Assembly (NCBI GenBank): GCA_934385475.1
Contig: CAKRPS010000011.1
Coordinates: 1-63,081 of the forward strand
Reading direction: 5' to 3'
DNA length: 63,081 nt
DNA from: an uncultured Lachnospiraceae bacterium
Lineage (GTDB): Bacteria; Bacillota; Clostridia; Lachnospirales; Lachnospiraceae
The notes beneath the pieces were generated by a model. That model was not told the origin of the DNA. It made no database searches and worked only from the letters and a program-made list of their open reading frames with translations. Each line of letters starts with the position of its first letter. The first letter of the stretch is position 1. The position numbers and the translations under genes were made by a program. This document shows positions 26,481 to 36,229 of this stretch, piece after piece.

Positions 26481-26895
26481 TCATATACTGATACTCATTA
26501 TATGCCTTCTCCAGAATCTGCTTTTCATTTGCAAATTTCAGCAGATGATACGCTTCATGGTACTTATAGAACCCGGAATCCGTAAAATATTCTTCCCGCT
26601 GCGGTTTGCTGTAATAGCTGTCTGCACGCATCAGATACCAGTACACTTCCTTGGAAACCTTATCCTCTGGCACATTAAAGGTATACTCACTCTTGTCTAC
26701 ATATTTCATGATACAGGCACGTGCTCCGGTCTCTTCGAGCACTTCCCGCAGCGCTGTTTCCTTATGGGACTCTCCCTCTTCTACCGTTCCCTTCGGAAGT
26801 ACCCATCCATCGTATTTATTCTGAAAATGTTTGTAGAGTACCAGAATCTTTCCCCGAAAGATTACAACCCCTCCACAGCTTACCGCCATAATCAT
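26455..26895 (-). CDS. NUDIX hydrolase
   Basis: 146-aa pyrophosphohydrolase. The full Nudix box is present: a Gly, five residues, Glu, seven residues, then REVLEETGA, within about residues 35 to 58. The substrate cannot be told from sequence; the YKH and GWVLPKG elements resemble diadenosine polyphosphate or diphosphoinositol-type members. The ATG at 26895 follows AGGAGG at 10 bases. It is 14 bases downstream of the PBP gene and ends in the shared terminator, so it is probably the last gene of the SEDS-PBP unit. Confidence 0.9.
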   Translation of the reverse strand: MIMAVSCGGVVIFRGKILVLYKHFQNKYDGWVLPKGTVEEGESHKETALREVLEETGARACIMKYVDKSEYTFNVPEDKVSKEVYWYLMRADSYYSKPQREEYFTDSGFYKYHEAYHLLKFANEKQILEKAYNEYQYMKKNNLWLK

Positions 26896-26909
26896 TTTCC
26901 GTTTTCCTC

Positions 26910-28331
26910 CTAAGCATTAAAATAGGCATCAAATATCCGTTTCGCTATCGGGACAGCATAATCGCCTCCCGACCCTGCACCTTCAATAATGATTGTAACA
27001 CATATTGTCGGATCTTCGGCAGGTGCAAATCCGGTAAACCATGCGTGGGAATCCGTTTTCACGCTGCTGTATTCCGCCGATCCCGTCTTTCCAGCCGCTG
27101 TATAGGACAGGCCAGAAAGTTTCGTGCCGGTTCCGCTCTCAACCACTTCCTTCATCAGTGTAGTCAGCTGCTCTGCTTCCTTTTCCGTCATCAGCCTTCC
27201 GTAGTAAGCATCCGGCGAAAACTGTTTCACCACGTTTCCCTCACTGTTCTCTACCCGGTCAACCATATACGGTTTCATCAGAGTTCCCCGGTTTGCGATC
27301 GCACAGGTGATCATATTTAAGTGCAGAGGCGTGATCTGTGTACTTCCCTGCCCGATGGCCGCCTGCATCATATCCGAATCCGACGTATTTTCATCAATCA
27401 ACAGTTTACTCTTATTATAAGCAAACTTGACCGGTAAATCCTCATTAAACAGAAGCTCATCCAACGTATTCGCAAAGCTTGTCCTTTTCAGCTGTAGTCC
27501 GATATTGGCAAAAGAGGTATTACAGGACTTTGCAAAAGATTTTGTAAAGTCCTCCGAGCCATGTACTGTTCCGTGATAACAGTTGATCCGATCCTCTCCA
27601 TGAGTCAGGCTTCCGTTACACTGGTAATGATACTGGTTATACGTATCCGGGTTTTCTTTCATATACTCCAGTGCCGTGATAATCTTAAAGGTTGAGCCCG
27701 GAGGATACAGCCCCTGTGTAACACGATTGAGCAGAACCGTACTCTTTTCATCATTCAGCACGCTCTCCCATATGCTGTCGATCTCATTCGGGTCAAAATC
27801 CGGTTTGGAAACCATAGCCAGAATCTCTCCGGTATCCGGTTTCGAAACTATGACAGCTCCCTTGTAGACACCGAGCGACTGGTAGGCGATCTGCTGTAAT
27901 TCCAAATCCAGCGTCGTGATCACATTATCTCCCGGATATTTCTCTCCAGACACATCCTTCGCTACCTTATCAGACAGCTTCGCATTGGAATTGATCAGAT
28001 AATAATTGCTCAGCGCCTCCACACCGTATCTTCCATTGGTCGCATATCCTACGGCATGGGCAAACATATTGGCATAGGGATACACTCTCTGTTCCTTGCC
28101 CTCTTCGTTCTCTTCGGTTCTGGCCAGAACATCCTTATTACGGGAATAGATCGTCCCTCTTGTATTCTGTGCAACCAGCATTTCCTGTCTGCCGTTATAG
28201 CTGTTGTTGATCAGCTCCTGCTGATGCGTGATCGCATAATGACAGGTATATCCCATCATTCCCAGAAAGACAGCTACAAACAGGTAGGTGACAGCCATAA
28301 TCTGTCTATTCCTCTTCTTCCTCTTCTGCAT
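26910..28331 (-). CDS. Class B penicillin-binding protein (PbpA/SpoVD-like)
   Basis: Peptidoglycan transpeptidase of about 473 aa. It has one N-terminal membrane anchor (VTYLFVAVFLGMMGYTCHY), a short dimerisation region with TRGTIYSRN, and a transpeptidase domain with STFK in YPPGSTFKII, SCN in KSCNTSF and KTGS in AGKTGSAE. The start is uncertain. The longest frame begins at 28436, deep inside the upstream SEDS gene. I prefer the ATG at 28331, which keeps the basic MQKRKKRNRQ before the membrane helix; an ATG at 28298, just after the SEDS stop, also fits. It is paired with the SEDS gene; it could serve division or spore cortex. Confidence 0.9.
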   Translation of the reverse strand: MQKRKKRNRQIMAVTYLFVAVFLGMMGYTCHYAITHQQELINNSYNGRQEMLVAQNTRGTIYSRNKDVLARTEENEEGKEQRVYPYANMFAHAVGYATNGRYGVEALSNYYLINSNAKLSDKVAKDVSGEKYPGDNVITTLDLELQQIAYQSLGVYKGAVIVSKPDTGEILAMVSKPDFDPNEIDSIWESVLNDEKSTVLLNRVTQGLYPPGSTFKIITALEYMKENPDTYNQYHYQCNGSLTHGEDRINCYHGTVHGSEDFTKSFAKSCNTSFANIGLQLKRTSFANTLDELLFNEDLPVKFAYNKSKLLIDENTSDSDMMQAAIGQGSTQITPLHLNMITCAIANRGTLMKPYMVDRVENSEGNVVKQFSPDAYYGRLMTEKEAEQLTTLMKEVVESGTGTKLSGLSYTAAGKTGSAEYSSVKTDSHAWFTGFAPAEDPTICVTIIIEGAGSGGDYAVPIAKRIFDAYFNA

Positions 28332-29730
28332 AGCCTTCTTCTGTTTCTCCGGCTTCCGGTTCTGCTTCTTCCCAGTCTTTATATTGTTCCGTTCTCTTTC
28401 TTCGTCTCTTCTTTTTGCCACGTCCTGCTCCTTCATCCTGCCGGATAATATACAAGCCTTCTATAATAAAAAACATGATCAGCGTTGTCAGAACCGAGCT
28501 GCCGCCATAACTGATCAGCGGCAGAGTTACTCCCGTCATTGGAATAAACTTCGTTCCGCCTCCGATCGTCAGAAAAACCTGGAAAATATAGGTCACGCCA
28601 AGCCCGACAGCGATCAGCTGATAAAATCGATCCCGCAGCCGCATAGAGATATTCATAAACATGATAAAGCAGCTGATACAGATCAGAATAAGGCACATCG
28701 AAAAAAGAATGCCAAGTTCTTCCGTCACCGCCGAAAAAACAAAGTCAGCCTCAACATAAGGAATCGACGTAGGTGTTCCGCGGAACAGACCAAGCCCAAA
28801 CCATCCCCCACTGCTTATCGCAAACAGAGACTGTGTAATCTGGTATCCCGCACTGTCAATACAGCTAAATGGATCCTTCCACGCAAGAACCCTGACCTGT
28901 ACATGCCGGAAGAAATGATATGCCAGTACCGCCGCAGCGCAGCCGCCTCCCGTGCCAAGCAGCAGATAGATCCACTTCCCGGTGGCAATGAACACAACCA
29001 CCACATAGACCACGAAGAAGATCAATGCGCTTCCCAGATCCTTTGAGGCAACCAGAATCAGCACATGAAGTCCCGCAAGAACTGCTGTCAGTGCTACTCT
29101 GAGAAAACTGTGCTCTTCATATAGTGCACTGGCCAAAAAGAAAACAAACAGAATCTTTACAAATTCGGATGGCTGAAAGGTTACTCCACCGATAGAATAC
29201 GATATTTTGGAACCATTGGTCACCGTTCCGAGAATCAGAACGATTCCAAGTGCTGCAATTCCAACTGCGGCGTAAATCCATGTAAGACCTTTCAAAAGTT
29301 TTATCTTATGGATAAAAAACGGGATCAGCATTCCGGCGATCACAGACACCGTCACAATAAAAAACTGTTTCACTGCCTTTTCATAAGACAACCTTGTCAG
29401 GATTACAAAACCGATGCCAAGCAGCATACACAAATTATTGATGATCAACCGGTTTCCTTTCGGATAAATCATCCTGAAAAGCACGATGGTCGCAAACAAC
29501 AAAATCTGCTGTAAAATATAGAAAAGCAGATACTCCAGCTTTCCCGTTTCAAAACAGATCACCAGAAAACAGGAAAAATGCACCAGAAACATTAAAATGT
29601 TCTGTCTGATATAAATTCCCGTTCTTTTCTCTTCATCCTGAAAACGAAAAACCAGAAAGCACTCCAGGGTATAGAGCGCAATGAACAAGGTTATAAAATA
29701 TTTAGATAACTCAGTGATATATAATTCCAT
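28306..29730 (-). CDS. SEDS family glycosyltransferase (FtsW/RodA/SpoVE)
   Basis: Polytopic membrane peptidoglycan polymerase of 474 aa with about ten membrane segments and the SEDS landmarks GGVTFQPSEFVKI, ASKDLGSAL, and a C-terminal block FIPMTGVTLPLISYGGSSV. The cytoplasmic tail is unusual: a basic run followed by an acidic tail ending in six Glu. The gene end overlaps the start of the cognate PBP. Whether this pair acts in division or in spore cortex synthesis (SpoVE type) cannot be decided from sequence; the other SEDS gene at the left edge is the likely RodA. Confidence 0.93.
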   Translation of the reverse strand: MELYITELSKYFITLFIALYTLECFLVFRFQDEEKRTGIYIRQNILMFLVHFSCFLVICFETGKLEYLLFYILQQILLFATIVLFRMIYPKGNRLIINNLCMLLGIGFVILTRLSYEKAVKQFFIVTVSVIAGMLIPFFIHKIKLLKGLTWIYAAVGIAALGIVLILGTVTNGSKISYSIGGVTFQPSEFVKILFVFFLASALYEEHSFLRVALTAVLAGLHVLILVASKDLGSALIFFVVYVVVVFIATGKWIYLLLGTGGGCAAAVLAYHFFRHVQVRVLAWKDPFSCIDSAGYQITQSLFAISSGGWFGLGLFRGTPTSIPYVEADFVFSAVTEELGILFSMCLILICISCFIMFMNISMRLRDRFYQLIAVGLGVTYIFQVFLTIGGGTKFIPMTGVTLPLISYGGSSVLTTLIMFFIIEGLYIIRQDEGAGRGKKKRRRKRTEQYKDWEEAEPEAGETEEGYAEEEEEE

Positions 29731-29736
29731 ACCGGT

Positions 29737-31941
29737 TTATTCAATCCCTCTTTTAATATGGCCCGTTGTATACCCTTCAAACGGAAATTCCTTTTCTTCC
29801 AGAATGGCAGACATCTGTTTTGCGTTCTCCGAAACAAAATCATAACGCAGCACATCCGCCATCACCCTTTGGATCTCTTTCTGCTTCTTGTGAAGGGAAT
29901 AGGGAACAGAGTTATAGATAACGTTAAAGCAGTGCGTACAGTTTGTCTCTACCGGAAATGCCGCGTCATACCGATCCTTGAGATAAACATGCTCCTTTTC
30001 CTGTTCTTTTCCTTTCCCGCGCAGACATTCTCCGCTTGTTTTGCGGATGCAGTTTGCCGTAACCATCATCGGAATTGTTCCATATACCACCATGGAAGTG
30101 GTCATCGAAAGCTTCCGTGCCTGCTTTGTAACCTGTCTGCATTCTGCAGCATTCAGTTCATACGGCAGACATACCTCTTCCGCATAGCGCTGTAAAAAAG
30201 TCAATGACTCCCTGTTAAAGCAATATAATCCGGCATCCGTCACAACCGGGTAACACTTATGCAATGCCTGTACCAATGCAAGCTCCTCATAGTTGCGCAC
30301 CAGAAATCCCTGTACCATTTCATCAATTTTCAGATACCGCTTCAGTTTCTGTAAATATTCCTCATCACATTTTCGGATGATAAACGGCAATGCAAGATAA
30401 AATTCCCTTCCGGAATGCCTGTCCTTCCAAAGTGCCGTTATCTTCTCATGTTCCTGCAGGTACAGATCGCTTTCCAGATAAATCCGCCTGCACTCATGAA
30501 CAAGCGCAGTCTCAAACTGTTCTACCGTATGGACGAGGATGTCCCGGCTGGTGTTCCTGACTGTCTCTTCCGCCAAAGCCTCCCAGCAGCCCGCTTCTTC
30601 ACCACACTTTTTCGCTTCTGTCAGTATTTCTGTTCTACACCCCTTCAGTCCATTTTCCAGAATCACAGCATTTTCATAGGCCTCGATCCCAGCCCTCCTA
30701 AGGGCATTCAGTTCACGAACCGGCAGGAATCCTTCCCCTTCCATTGCGACATCCACATCTTTCACTTCTAACAGAGATGCCCCTGTTTTCACAAGCTGTC
30801 GTTTCACATCCTCCACAGTCAGCGGATTCTTCTGCGCCGCCTGTACCGTTTCCCCCTGCACCTGTATGCTTTCGTTCTCTCCCTGAATCTGCAAAAGTAC
30901 CGGTTCCCCGACTTTCAGCAACGCTTTCATCGAAACCTTGCATTTAGGAGGTTCTGTGATATATCTCTTTCTGATCTCTGTAAGCAGAGCCTCATCACTT
31001 CCAAGGTAGCTCGGCTTATGGATCGTTATCATTTCTTTTCCGTTATGCTTCTCATAATATCCGGTCTGGATATCACTTCTTATATACAGCTTCCGCAGCT
31101 GCTCCATATCGCTTTCCTGTACCCGGTATTTTTCAGGGCTCTTTTCATACAGGTCAATATATTTGCGGTACAAAGCCGTCACTCCGGCGGCATATTCCGG
31201 CTTTTTCATCCGTCCTTCGATCTTAAACGAGTCAATTCCCGCTTCTATCAGAGCCGGAAGATAAGATAAGGTACACATATCCTTCAGGCTTAACGGATAA
31301 CATTCCTTTTGGATACACTTCTCTCCTCGATAAACACTGTAAGGAAGCCTGCATGGCTGTGCGCATCTCCCGCGGTTGCCGCTTCTTCCTCCCAGAATAC
31401 TGCTGAACAGACATTGGCCGGAGTAGCAGTAACACATAGCACCATGGATAAAGCACTCCACTTCCATGCCTGTTTCATTTTTCAGCTGTCTGATCTCATC
31501 AAGAGACAATTCTCTTGCAGGAACAACCCTGGTCACTCCAAGCTGTTTCAGAAAGCCTGCACCGGGACTGCCTGTCAGCGTCATCTGCGTACTCGCATGC
31601 AGTTCCAAATCCGGGAAAAGGCGGCCGATATACTGCATCACACCGATATCCTGTACAATGACACCGTCCAGTCCCGCCTCATACAACGGCTGTAAATATC
31701 CATATACTTCATCCAGTTCTTTTTCTTTGACCAGTGTATTTACAGTCAGATATATTTTCTTATCATAAAAATGTGCCGTTTTGAGCGCACGACATATCTC
31801 TTCTGTGGTGAAATTATCCGCATATGCACGCGCACCAAACCGCTCACCTCCAAGATAAAAAGCATCCGCTCCCGCATTCAGTGCACCCAGAAAAGCCTCA
31901 TAATTTCCCGCAGGTGCCAGCAGTTCAGGTGTTTTTTTCAT
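29737..31941 (-). CDS. Peptidase U32 family protein with DUF3656-type extension
   Basis: 734-aa U32 protein. The N-terminal half has the signature PELLAPAGNYEAFLGAL, GGERFGARAYADNF and the hallmark ECFIHGAMCYCYSGQC-type cysteine region. The long C-terminal part resembles the DUF3656/collagenase-like extension and has additional Cys (CTHCFN near the end). U32 proteins are tied to peptide degradation or to iron-sulphur-dependent RNA/ubiquinone hydroxylation; which applies here is unknown. The ATG at 31941 has GGGAG at 5 bases, so I prefer it over one four codons upstream. Confidence 0.9.
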   Translation of the reverse strand: MKKTPELLAPAGNYEAFLGALNAGADAFYLGGERFGARAYADNFTTEEICRALKTAHFYDKKIYLTVNTLVKEKELDEVYGYLQPLYEAGLDGVIVQDIGVMQYIGRLFPDLELHASTQMTLTGSPGAGFLKQLGVTRVVPARELSLDEIRQLKNETGMEVECFIHGAMCYCYSGQCLFSSILGGRSGNRGRCAQPCRLPYSVYRGEKCIQKECYPLSLKDMCTLSYLPALIEAGIDSFKIEGRMKKPEYAAGVTALYRKYIDLYEKSPEKYRVQESDMEQLRKLYIRSDIQTGYYEKHNGKEMITIHKPSYLGSDEALLTEIRKRYITEPPKCKVSMKALLKVGEPVLLQIQGENESIQVQGETVQAAQKNPLTVEDVKRQLVKTGASLLEVKDVDVAMEGEGFLPVRELNALRRAGIEAYENAVILENGLKGCRTEILTEAKKCGEEAGCWEALAEETVRNTSRDILVHTVEQFETALVHECRRIYLESDLYLQEHEKITALWKDRHSGREFYLALPFIIRKCDEEYLQKLKRYLKIDEMVQGFLVRNYEELALVQALHKCYPVVTDAGLYCFNRESLTFLQRYAEEVCLPYELNAAECRQVTKQARKLSMTTSMVVYGTIPMMVTANCIRKTSGECLRGKGKEQEKEHVYLKDRYDAAFPVETNCTHCFNVIYNSVPYSLHKKQKEIQRVMADVLRYDFVSENAKQMSAILEEKEFPFEGYTTGHIKRGIE

Positions 31942-31960
31942 AGCAGCTCCCATTTTAAAA

Positions 31961-31984
31961 TAGCTGTCTTATAAAAGACAGCTA
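31961..31984 (-). terminator. Hairpin between zapA and the U32 gene
   Basis: Ten-base perfect stem (TAGCTGTCTT with AAGACAGCTA), four-base loop, followed on the minus strand by TTTTAAAA. It begins 7 bases after the zapA stop and ends 19 bases before the U32 start codon. It may terminate or attenuate the ruv-zapA transcript. Confidence 0.6.
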
Positions 31985-31990
31985 TCTTGT

Positions 31991-32398
31991 TTATTTTTTC
32001 AGTTCTTTCAATTCCGTTTCCAGTCTTATGATCTTCTTGGCATTTTCATTCGCTTCCCGCTGAAGATCCTGCACATTCTTTTCCGTATTTTCCAACTTGA
32101 TCTGCGAGGCGATCAGTTCATGCTTCAGATCGTACATGTCCTTCTCTTTGCCCTGCAACTCTTCCTCTAACAGTTCTATCTGTTTTTTGGCTTTGAAATA
32201 ATCATCTGCAATATTAAGCTGCAGCAATACATTCTGAGTATCTGCCGACTGTCTTTTGAAGCTGTCTACTTTTCCGTATTCCGCAACCTTATTATTGATA
32301 TAAGATGCAACTTTCTGAAGATATTCTTCGCTTTCATATCCGCTCAAGGTGAACACCTTACCGCCGATAATGACCTCCGTATCTGTTTTGGTCGACAT
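31991..32398 (-). CDS. zapA: Cell division protein ZapA
   Basis: FtsZ-ring-associated protein that bundles FtsZ filaments. The 135-aa product starts MSTKTDTEVIIGGKVFTLSG, with the characteristic globular N-terminal domain followed by a long C-terminal coiled coil (about 65 to 135). The ATG at 32398 is preceded by GGGAGAG; a start 13 codons upstream lacks a ribosome site. It follows ruvB by 88 bases, a common neighbourhood with U32 peptidases in Clostridia. Confidence 0.9.
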   Translation of the reverse strand: MSTKTDTEVIIGGKVFTLSGYESEEYLQKVASYINNKVAEYGKVDSFKRQSADTQNVLLQLNIADDYFKAKKQIELLEEELQGKEKDMYDLKHELIASQIKLENTEKNVQDLQREANENAKKIIRLETELKELKK

Positions 32399-32486
32399 GA
32401 CACTCTCCCTCTCCGTGTGTAACGATACTTTCCACAAAATATGCCGTCATTTACAACATACTGATACAATATCTATTATATCTGGG

Positions 32487-33485
32487 TCATAGGGGAATTT
32501 CAAGACCTAAATGGTGATACGCAAGATCTGTCACAACCCTTCCTCTCGGGGTTCTGTTGAGCAGTCCATTCTTGATCAGATATGGTTCATAAACATCTTC
32601 AATCGTACCTGCATCCTCACCGATCGCCGCCGCCAGCGTGTCAAGCCCTACCGGTCCGCCTTTAAACTTCTCGATCAGGGTACACAGTATATTTCTGTCA
32701 ATATGATCCAGCCCCATCTTGTCTACATCCATAAGATCCAGTGCGGTGTTTGCGATTTCTTCCGTAATGACACCGTCATACTTTACCTGTGCAAAATCAC
32801 GTACTCTTTTCAAAATCCGATTTGCAAGTCTTGGTGTCCCACGGCTTCTCCTGGCCAGCTCCATGGCACCCTTGTCTTCGATCTCAACACCGAGGATTCT
32901 GGCTGAATGTAAAATGATCAGCTTTAGCTCTTCCGCAGAATAAAACTCCAGACGATGTATCACACCAAAACGATCCCGCAGCGGTGCTGTCAGAAGTCCG
33001 GCCCTTGTCGTCGCACCCACCAGTGTAAAATGCGGCAGTTCCAGACGGATAGAACGGGCCGATGCGCCTTTTCCGATCATGATGTCGATCGCATAATCTT
33101 CCATCGCCGGATAAAGTACCTCTTCCACCTGTCTGTTTAACCTGTGGATCTCATCTACAAACAGGAGATCACCCTCCTGTAAATTGTTCAGGATTGCCGC
33201 CATCTCTCCCGGTTTCTCAATGGCAGGTCCACTTGTCACCTTCATGTGGACTCCCATCTCGTTGGCGATAATCCCTGCCAGAGTCGTCTTGCCAAGTCCG
33301 GGAGGCCCATAAAACAACACATGGTCAAGCGCATCATTCCTCTGTTTTGCCGCCTCAATATAAACCTTGAGGTTATCCTTCACCTTTGCCTGTCCTATAT
33401 AGTCATCCAGTGTCTGGGGCCTGAGAGATCCTTCTATTTTCTTATCTTCTTCCAAAAGATTCGTTTCAATCGTCCGACTTCCCAT
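32487..33485 (-). CDS. ruvB: Holliday junction branch migration helicase RuvB
   Basis: AAA+ motor of the RuvAB complex. At 332 aa it has [17 protein letters not shown] (Walker A), [10 protein letters not shown] (Walker B), sensor GATTRAGLL and a C-terminal winged-helix domain with RTPRGRVVT. Length and motifs are canonical. It is directly downstream of ruvA (19 bases). Confidence 0.98.
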   Translation of the reverse strand: MGSRTIETNLLEEDKKIEGSLRPQTLDDYIGQAKVKDNLKVYIEAAKQRNDALDHVLFYGPPGLGKTTLAGIIANEMGVHMKVTSGPAIEKPGEMAAILNNLQEGDLLFVDEIHRLNRQVEEVLYPAMEDYAIDIMIGKGASARSIRLELPHFTLVGATTRAGLLTAPLRDRFGVIHRLEFYSAEELKLIILHSARILGVEIEDKGAMELARRSRGTPRLANRILKRVRDFAQVKYDGVITEEIANTALDLMDVDKMGLDHIDRNILCTLIEKFKGGPVGLDTLAAAIGEDAGTIEDVYEPYLIKNGLLNRTPRGRVVTDLAYHHLGLEIPL

Positions 33486-33504
33486 CCGTTTTCTCCGTCA
33501 CCTT

Positions 33505-34119
33505 TTAAAACATATTTTTAAGGGCCTCTTTCAGAATTCCCTCTACCGTACTGTCCTCCTGCAAACTGCATTTTGAAACCGCCGCCGTCGCCTCAGAAGC
33601 AGAATAACCCAGCGCGACAAGTGCCTCGACCGCCTCCTTTTTGACAGCCTGCTCCACATTATTATCAGAAAGCTGTACCGGATTTATCCCTTCTTTTGCT
33701 CCACGGAGCGTATCTTCCAAAGAGATCTTATCCTTCAGATCCAGAATCACTCTCTCCGCTGTCTTTTTGCCAATTCCGGGAGCCATTGCGATCGTCTTGG
33801 CATCTCCGGAAATAACAGCAAACCGGAGCGTGTCAGCATCCATAACTGACAAGACGGCCAGACCACCCTTAGGCCCTATTCCGTTTACCGATATCAATAG
33901 TTTGAATATTTCCAGATCATCCCTTGTCAGGAATCCATAAAGCTGAAAGGCATCCTCTCTCACCATGGTATAGGTATACAGCTTCACCTCGCTGCCGATC
34001 GGCGGCAGCATGGAAATCGTGCTCTCCGACACTTTTACATTATATCCCACACCGGAAACCTCAATAACTACATTGTCAGGCATCGTCTCTTCCAATTTTC
34101 CTTTTAAATAAGCATACAT
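33505..34119 (-). CDS. ruvA: Holliday junction branch migration protein RuvA
   Basis: Tetrameric junction-binding subunit. The 204-aa protein has an N-terminal OB domain starting MYAYLKGKL, two helix-hairpin-helix motifs (SVNGIGPKGGLAVL and APGIGKKTAERVI) and a flexible-linked C-terminal domain III that contacts RuvB. Canonical in length and position. No ruvC is nearby. Confidence 0.97.
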   Translation of the reverse strand: MYAYLKGKLEETMPDNVVIEVSGVGYNVKVSESTISMLPPIGSEVKLYTYTMVREDAFQLYGFLTRDDLEIFKLLISVNGIGPKGGLAVLSVMDADTLRFAVISGDAKTIAMAPGIGKKTAERVILDLKDKISLEDTLRGAKEGINPVQLSDNNVEQAVKKEAVEALVALGYSASEATAAVSKCSLQEDSTVEGILKEALKNMF

Positions 34120-34139
34120 GGCTTTTGCCCTATCCTTTT

Positions 34140-34667
34140 TCAGATAAAATTATACCTTCTGCAATAGGGTACCAGGATCAGCGCTACCATGCCCAGAACT
34201 GCGCCTGTCACGGTTCCCATTGCAAGCAGTACCGGCAGATAATACCAGACAACTCCTGTCTGTAATACAAGCACTGCCACCAAAAGCTGCCCTACATTGT
34301 GAAAGGCTCCCCCCAACACACTGATGCCCAAAACAGAAAAGCATCCCATCTTGCGTCCAAGCATCATCACCACAAAACTGCAAAGGGCCCCTGCCACAGA
34401 ATACAGAATGGAAAACAGATTTCCAAACAGAAAACCCGACAACAGAATGCGAAGCAGATTGACCGTCATAGCTGTCACTGCGGGTCGTTCCCAAAAAGTC
34501 TCTTGTACCTGTGTCTTTACGGCTCCGCACAGGATCATCACAACGATCAGATTCGGCAGACCTGCTTTCATTCCCGGTATGCCTAAAGAAAGCGGAATCA
34601 GACTCTCCACGTAAGACAGGATCATCGCCACTGCAAGAAGCAGTCCAAGATTCACAATTTTCTTCAA
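34140..34667 (-). CDS. Gx transporter family protein (Hpre_diP_synt_I type)
   Basis: 175-aa membrane protein with about five or six helices and the family hallmarks SYVESLIPLSLGIPGMKAG, LLRILLSGFLFGN and GGAFHNVGQLLVA. Such proteins were named heptaprenyl diphosphate synthase component I but resemble ECF-type substrate-binding membrane subunits. Translation probably starts at TTG 34667 immediately after the NusG-II gene stop, so the two are tightly coupled. The pair NusG-II plus Gx is conserved in Clostridia, often near isoprenoid or Rnf/FMN-transfer genes; the substrate is unknown. Confidence 0.85.
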   Translation of the reverse strand: MKKIVNLGLLLAVAMILSYVESLIPLSLGIPGMKAGLPNLIVVMILCGAVKTQVQETFWERPAVTAMTVNLLRILLSGFLFGNLFSILYSVAGALCSFVVMMLGRKMGCFSVLGISVLGGAFHNVGQLLVAVLVLQTGVVWYYLPVLLAMGTVTGAVLGMVALILVPYCRRYNFI

Positions 34668-35171
34668 TCAGTTCACCATCCCATCCAAGACTTCCGCATC
34701 CGTTTTTTCACCCCTGACCTCTGCGGTAAGTCTGTGTGGAAGACAGATAATGCTCTCCCCCTGTCTCACAATTTCCCTGTGATGTACGCAGATCTGATCC
34801 CGGCAGTCAGCCTGTACCATCTGCACACCATCTGCTGTGACACACAGCAGATTATAGGCTCCCGTCTCCGGTGTCGGCGGTGCAAGATCTTCAGTTGACT
34901 TCACAGTCGCTTTTCCCTCTGCGTCAAACGTTACGAGCAGGTACCTTTTCTCCTGCTGCATTTCTGTTTTTTTGAATGGCATCTCATAAATCTGCCTGCC
35001 GTCTACCGACAACACAAGACACGTTCCTCTGCTACTGCTTAAGAAAAAAGTAATTCCCAGAAGCCCTGACAGAACCATCAGAAACAGGATCAATATCCAG
35101 TCTGCCTTACGTACCCGCTTCCATATGCCTTGTTTTTCCTGCTCGGTTTCCCAGCTTTGATCTATCAACAT
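34668..35171 (-). CDS. NusG domain II-containing protein
   Basis: 167-aa protein with one N-terminal membrane segment (about 26 to 48) and an extracytoplasmic NusG domain II-like beta domain. The conserved elements are DCRDQICVHHREI and ESIICLPHRL near the C-terminus, including the paired cysteines typical of this family. The function is not established. It is coupled to the Gx transporter gene and lies 5 bases downstream of hflC. Confidence 0.88.
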   Translation of the reverse strand: MLIDQSWETEQEKQGIWKRVRKADWILILFLMVLSGLLGITFFLSSSRGTCLVLSVDGRQIYEMPFKKTEMQQEKRYLLVTFDAEGKATVKSTEDLAPPTPETGAYNLLCVTADGVQMVQADCRDQICVHHREIVRQGESIICLPHRLTAEVRGEKTDAEVLDGMVN

Positions 35172-35176
35172 CGTTC

Positions 35177-36223
35177 TTAATACTGTCCGTTAAAAATCTG
35201 TGCAATCGGAGAATCGTCCGATAAGATAATCGTCTTGTTATCCCCTGTCATACTTTTTTCCACAGCGTCCATCGCACGGACAAAGGAATAAAAATCCGTC
35301 TTTTCCGGATCAGAATACGCTGCCGAAAGAATCCTCATATATTCCGCCTCGCCTTCAGCAACGGTTGCCTCCGCCTTAGCCTGCGCATCGGATAACATGA
35401 TCGACACCTCCTTATCCGTGGTGTTCTCAATCATCTTCGCCTCGGATTTTCCTTCCGCTATATACTGTGCCGCTATGTTTTCACGCTCCGAGATCATTCG
35501 GTTATATACTGCCTGCTTATTGTCATCCGGCAGATCCAGCTTCTTTACCTCCACCGCTACGATCTCTATCCCATACTTCTCTTCGCCATGGTTCACCTGT
35601 GCCATAATCTCTTCTGTAAGGGAAGTGATGTTGATCACCTCCGTCTCTTCCTCCTCAATGCGCAGATCATTTCCTGTCACATCATTTTCAGACACATCCA
35701 CTGTGACCGTCATCTTGCCGTCACGACTCCTGATAACCTCATCCTGCTTCATATTGGAAATCGTGTTCTTGGTTGCATTATAAACAATTGCGTCAATTCG
35801 CCCTTCCGCATTGTTTACCGAACAGCTCAATGTCTGTGCAAATTTCAGTGGGTCGGTAACATGCCATAAAACATAGCTGTCAACGATCATTGTCTTCTTA
35901 TCGGAGGTAATGACATCGGATGCTGCAAGATCATACAGCATAAGCTCTTTAGGAATAACATCCACCGATTCTATAAACGGAATCTTAAAAGAAAGTCCCG
36001 GCTGTGTGATAACACGCTGTACACGTCCAAACTGGCGAACCAGTTTAAACTGGTTCTGTCTGGTGACGATCATACTGTTTCCCAACAGGATCACTAACAG
36101 CAACGCGATCAGGCCCGCTATAAGACGTCCCTTTTGCACACCGGCCTTTTTCCCTTTCTTCTTTGTCCCATCCGACGAAAAACGCTCAAACGTCTCTGTA
36201 TTCTGTGTTGTCGTTTCTGCCAT
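35177..36223 (-). CDS. hflC: SPFH protein HflC
   Basis: Membrane-anchored SPFH/band 7 protein. With HflK it forms large assemblies that modulate the FtsH protease in other bacteria. The 348-aa protein has a charged Lys-rich cytoplasmic N-terminus, one membrane helix (about 31 to 50), an SPFH domain and a long Ala/Glu coiled coil with QAKAEATVAEGEAEYMRIL. The ATG lies 7 bases after hflK. No ftsH is in the window. Confidence 0.93.
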   Translation of the reverse strand: MAETTTQNTETFERFSSDGTKKKGKKAGVQKGRLIAGLIALLLVILLGNSMIVTRQNQFKLVRQFGRVQRVITQPGLSFKIPFIESVDVIPKELMLYDLAASDVITSDKKTMIVDSYVLWHVTDPLKFAQTLSCSVNNAEGRIDAIVYNATKNTISNMKQDEVIRSRDGKMTVTVDVSENDVTGNDLRIEEEETEVINITSLTEEIMAQVNHGEEKYGIEIVAVEVKKLDLPDDNKQAVYNRMISERENIAAQYIAEGKSEAKMIENTTDKEVSIMLSDAQAKAEATVAEGEAEYMRILSAAYSDPEKTDFYSFVRAMDAVEKSMTGDNKTIILSDDSPIAQIFNGQY

Positions 36224-36229
36224 ACCTCT

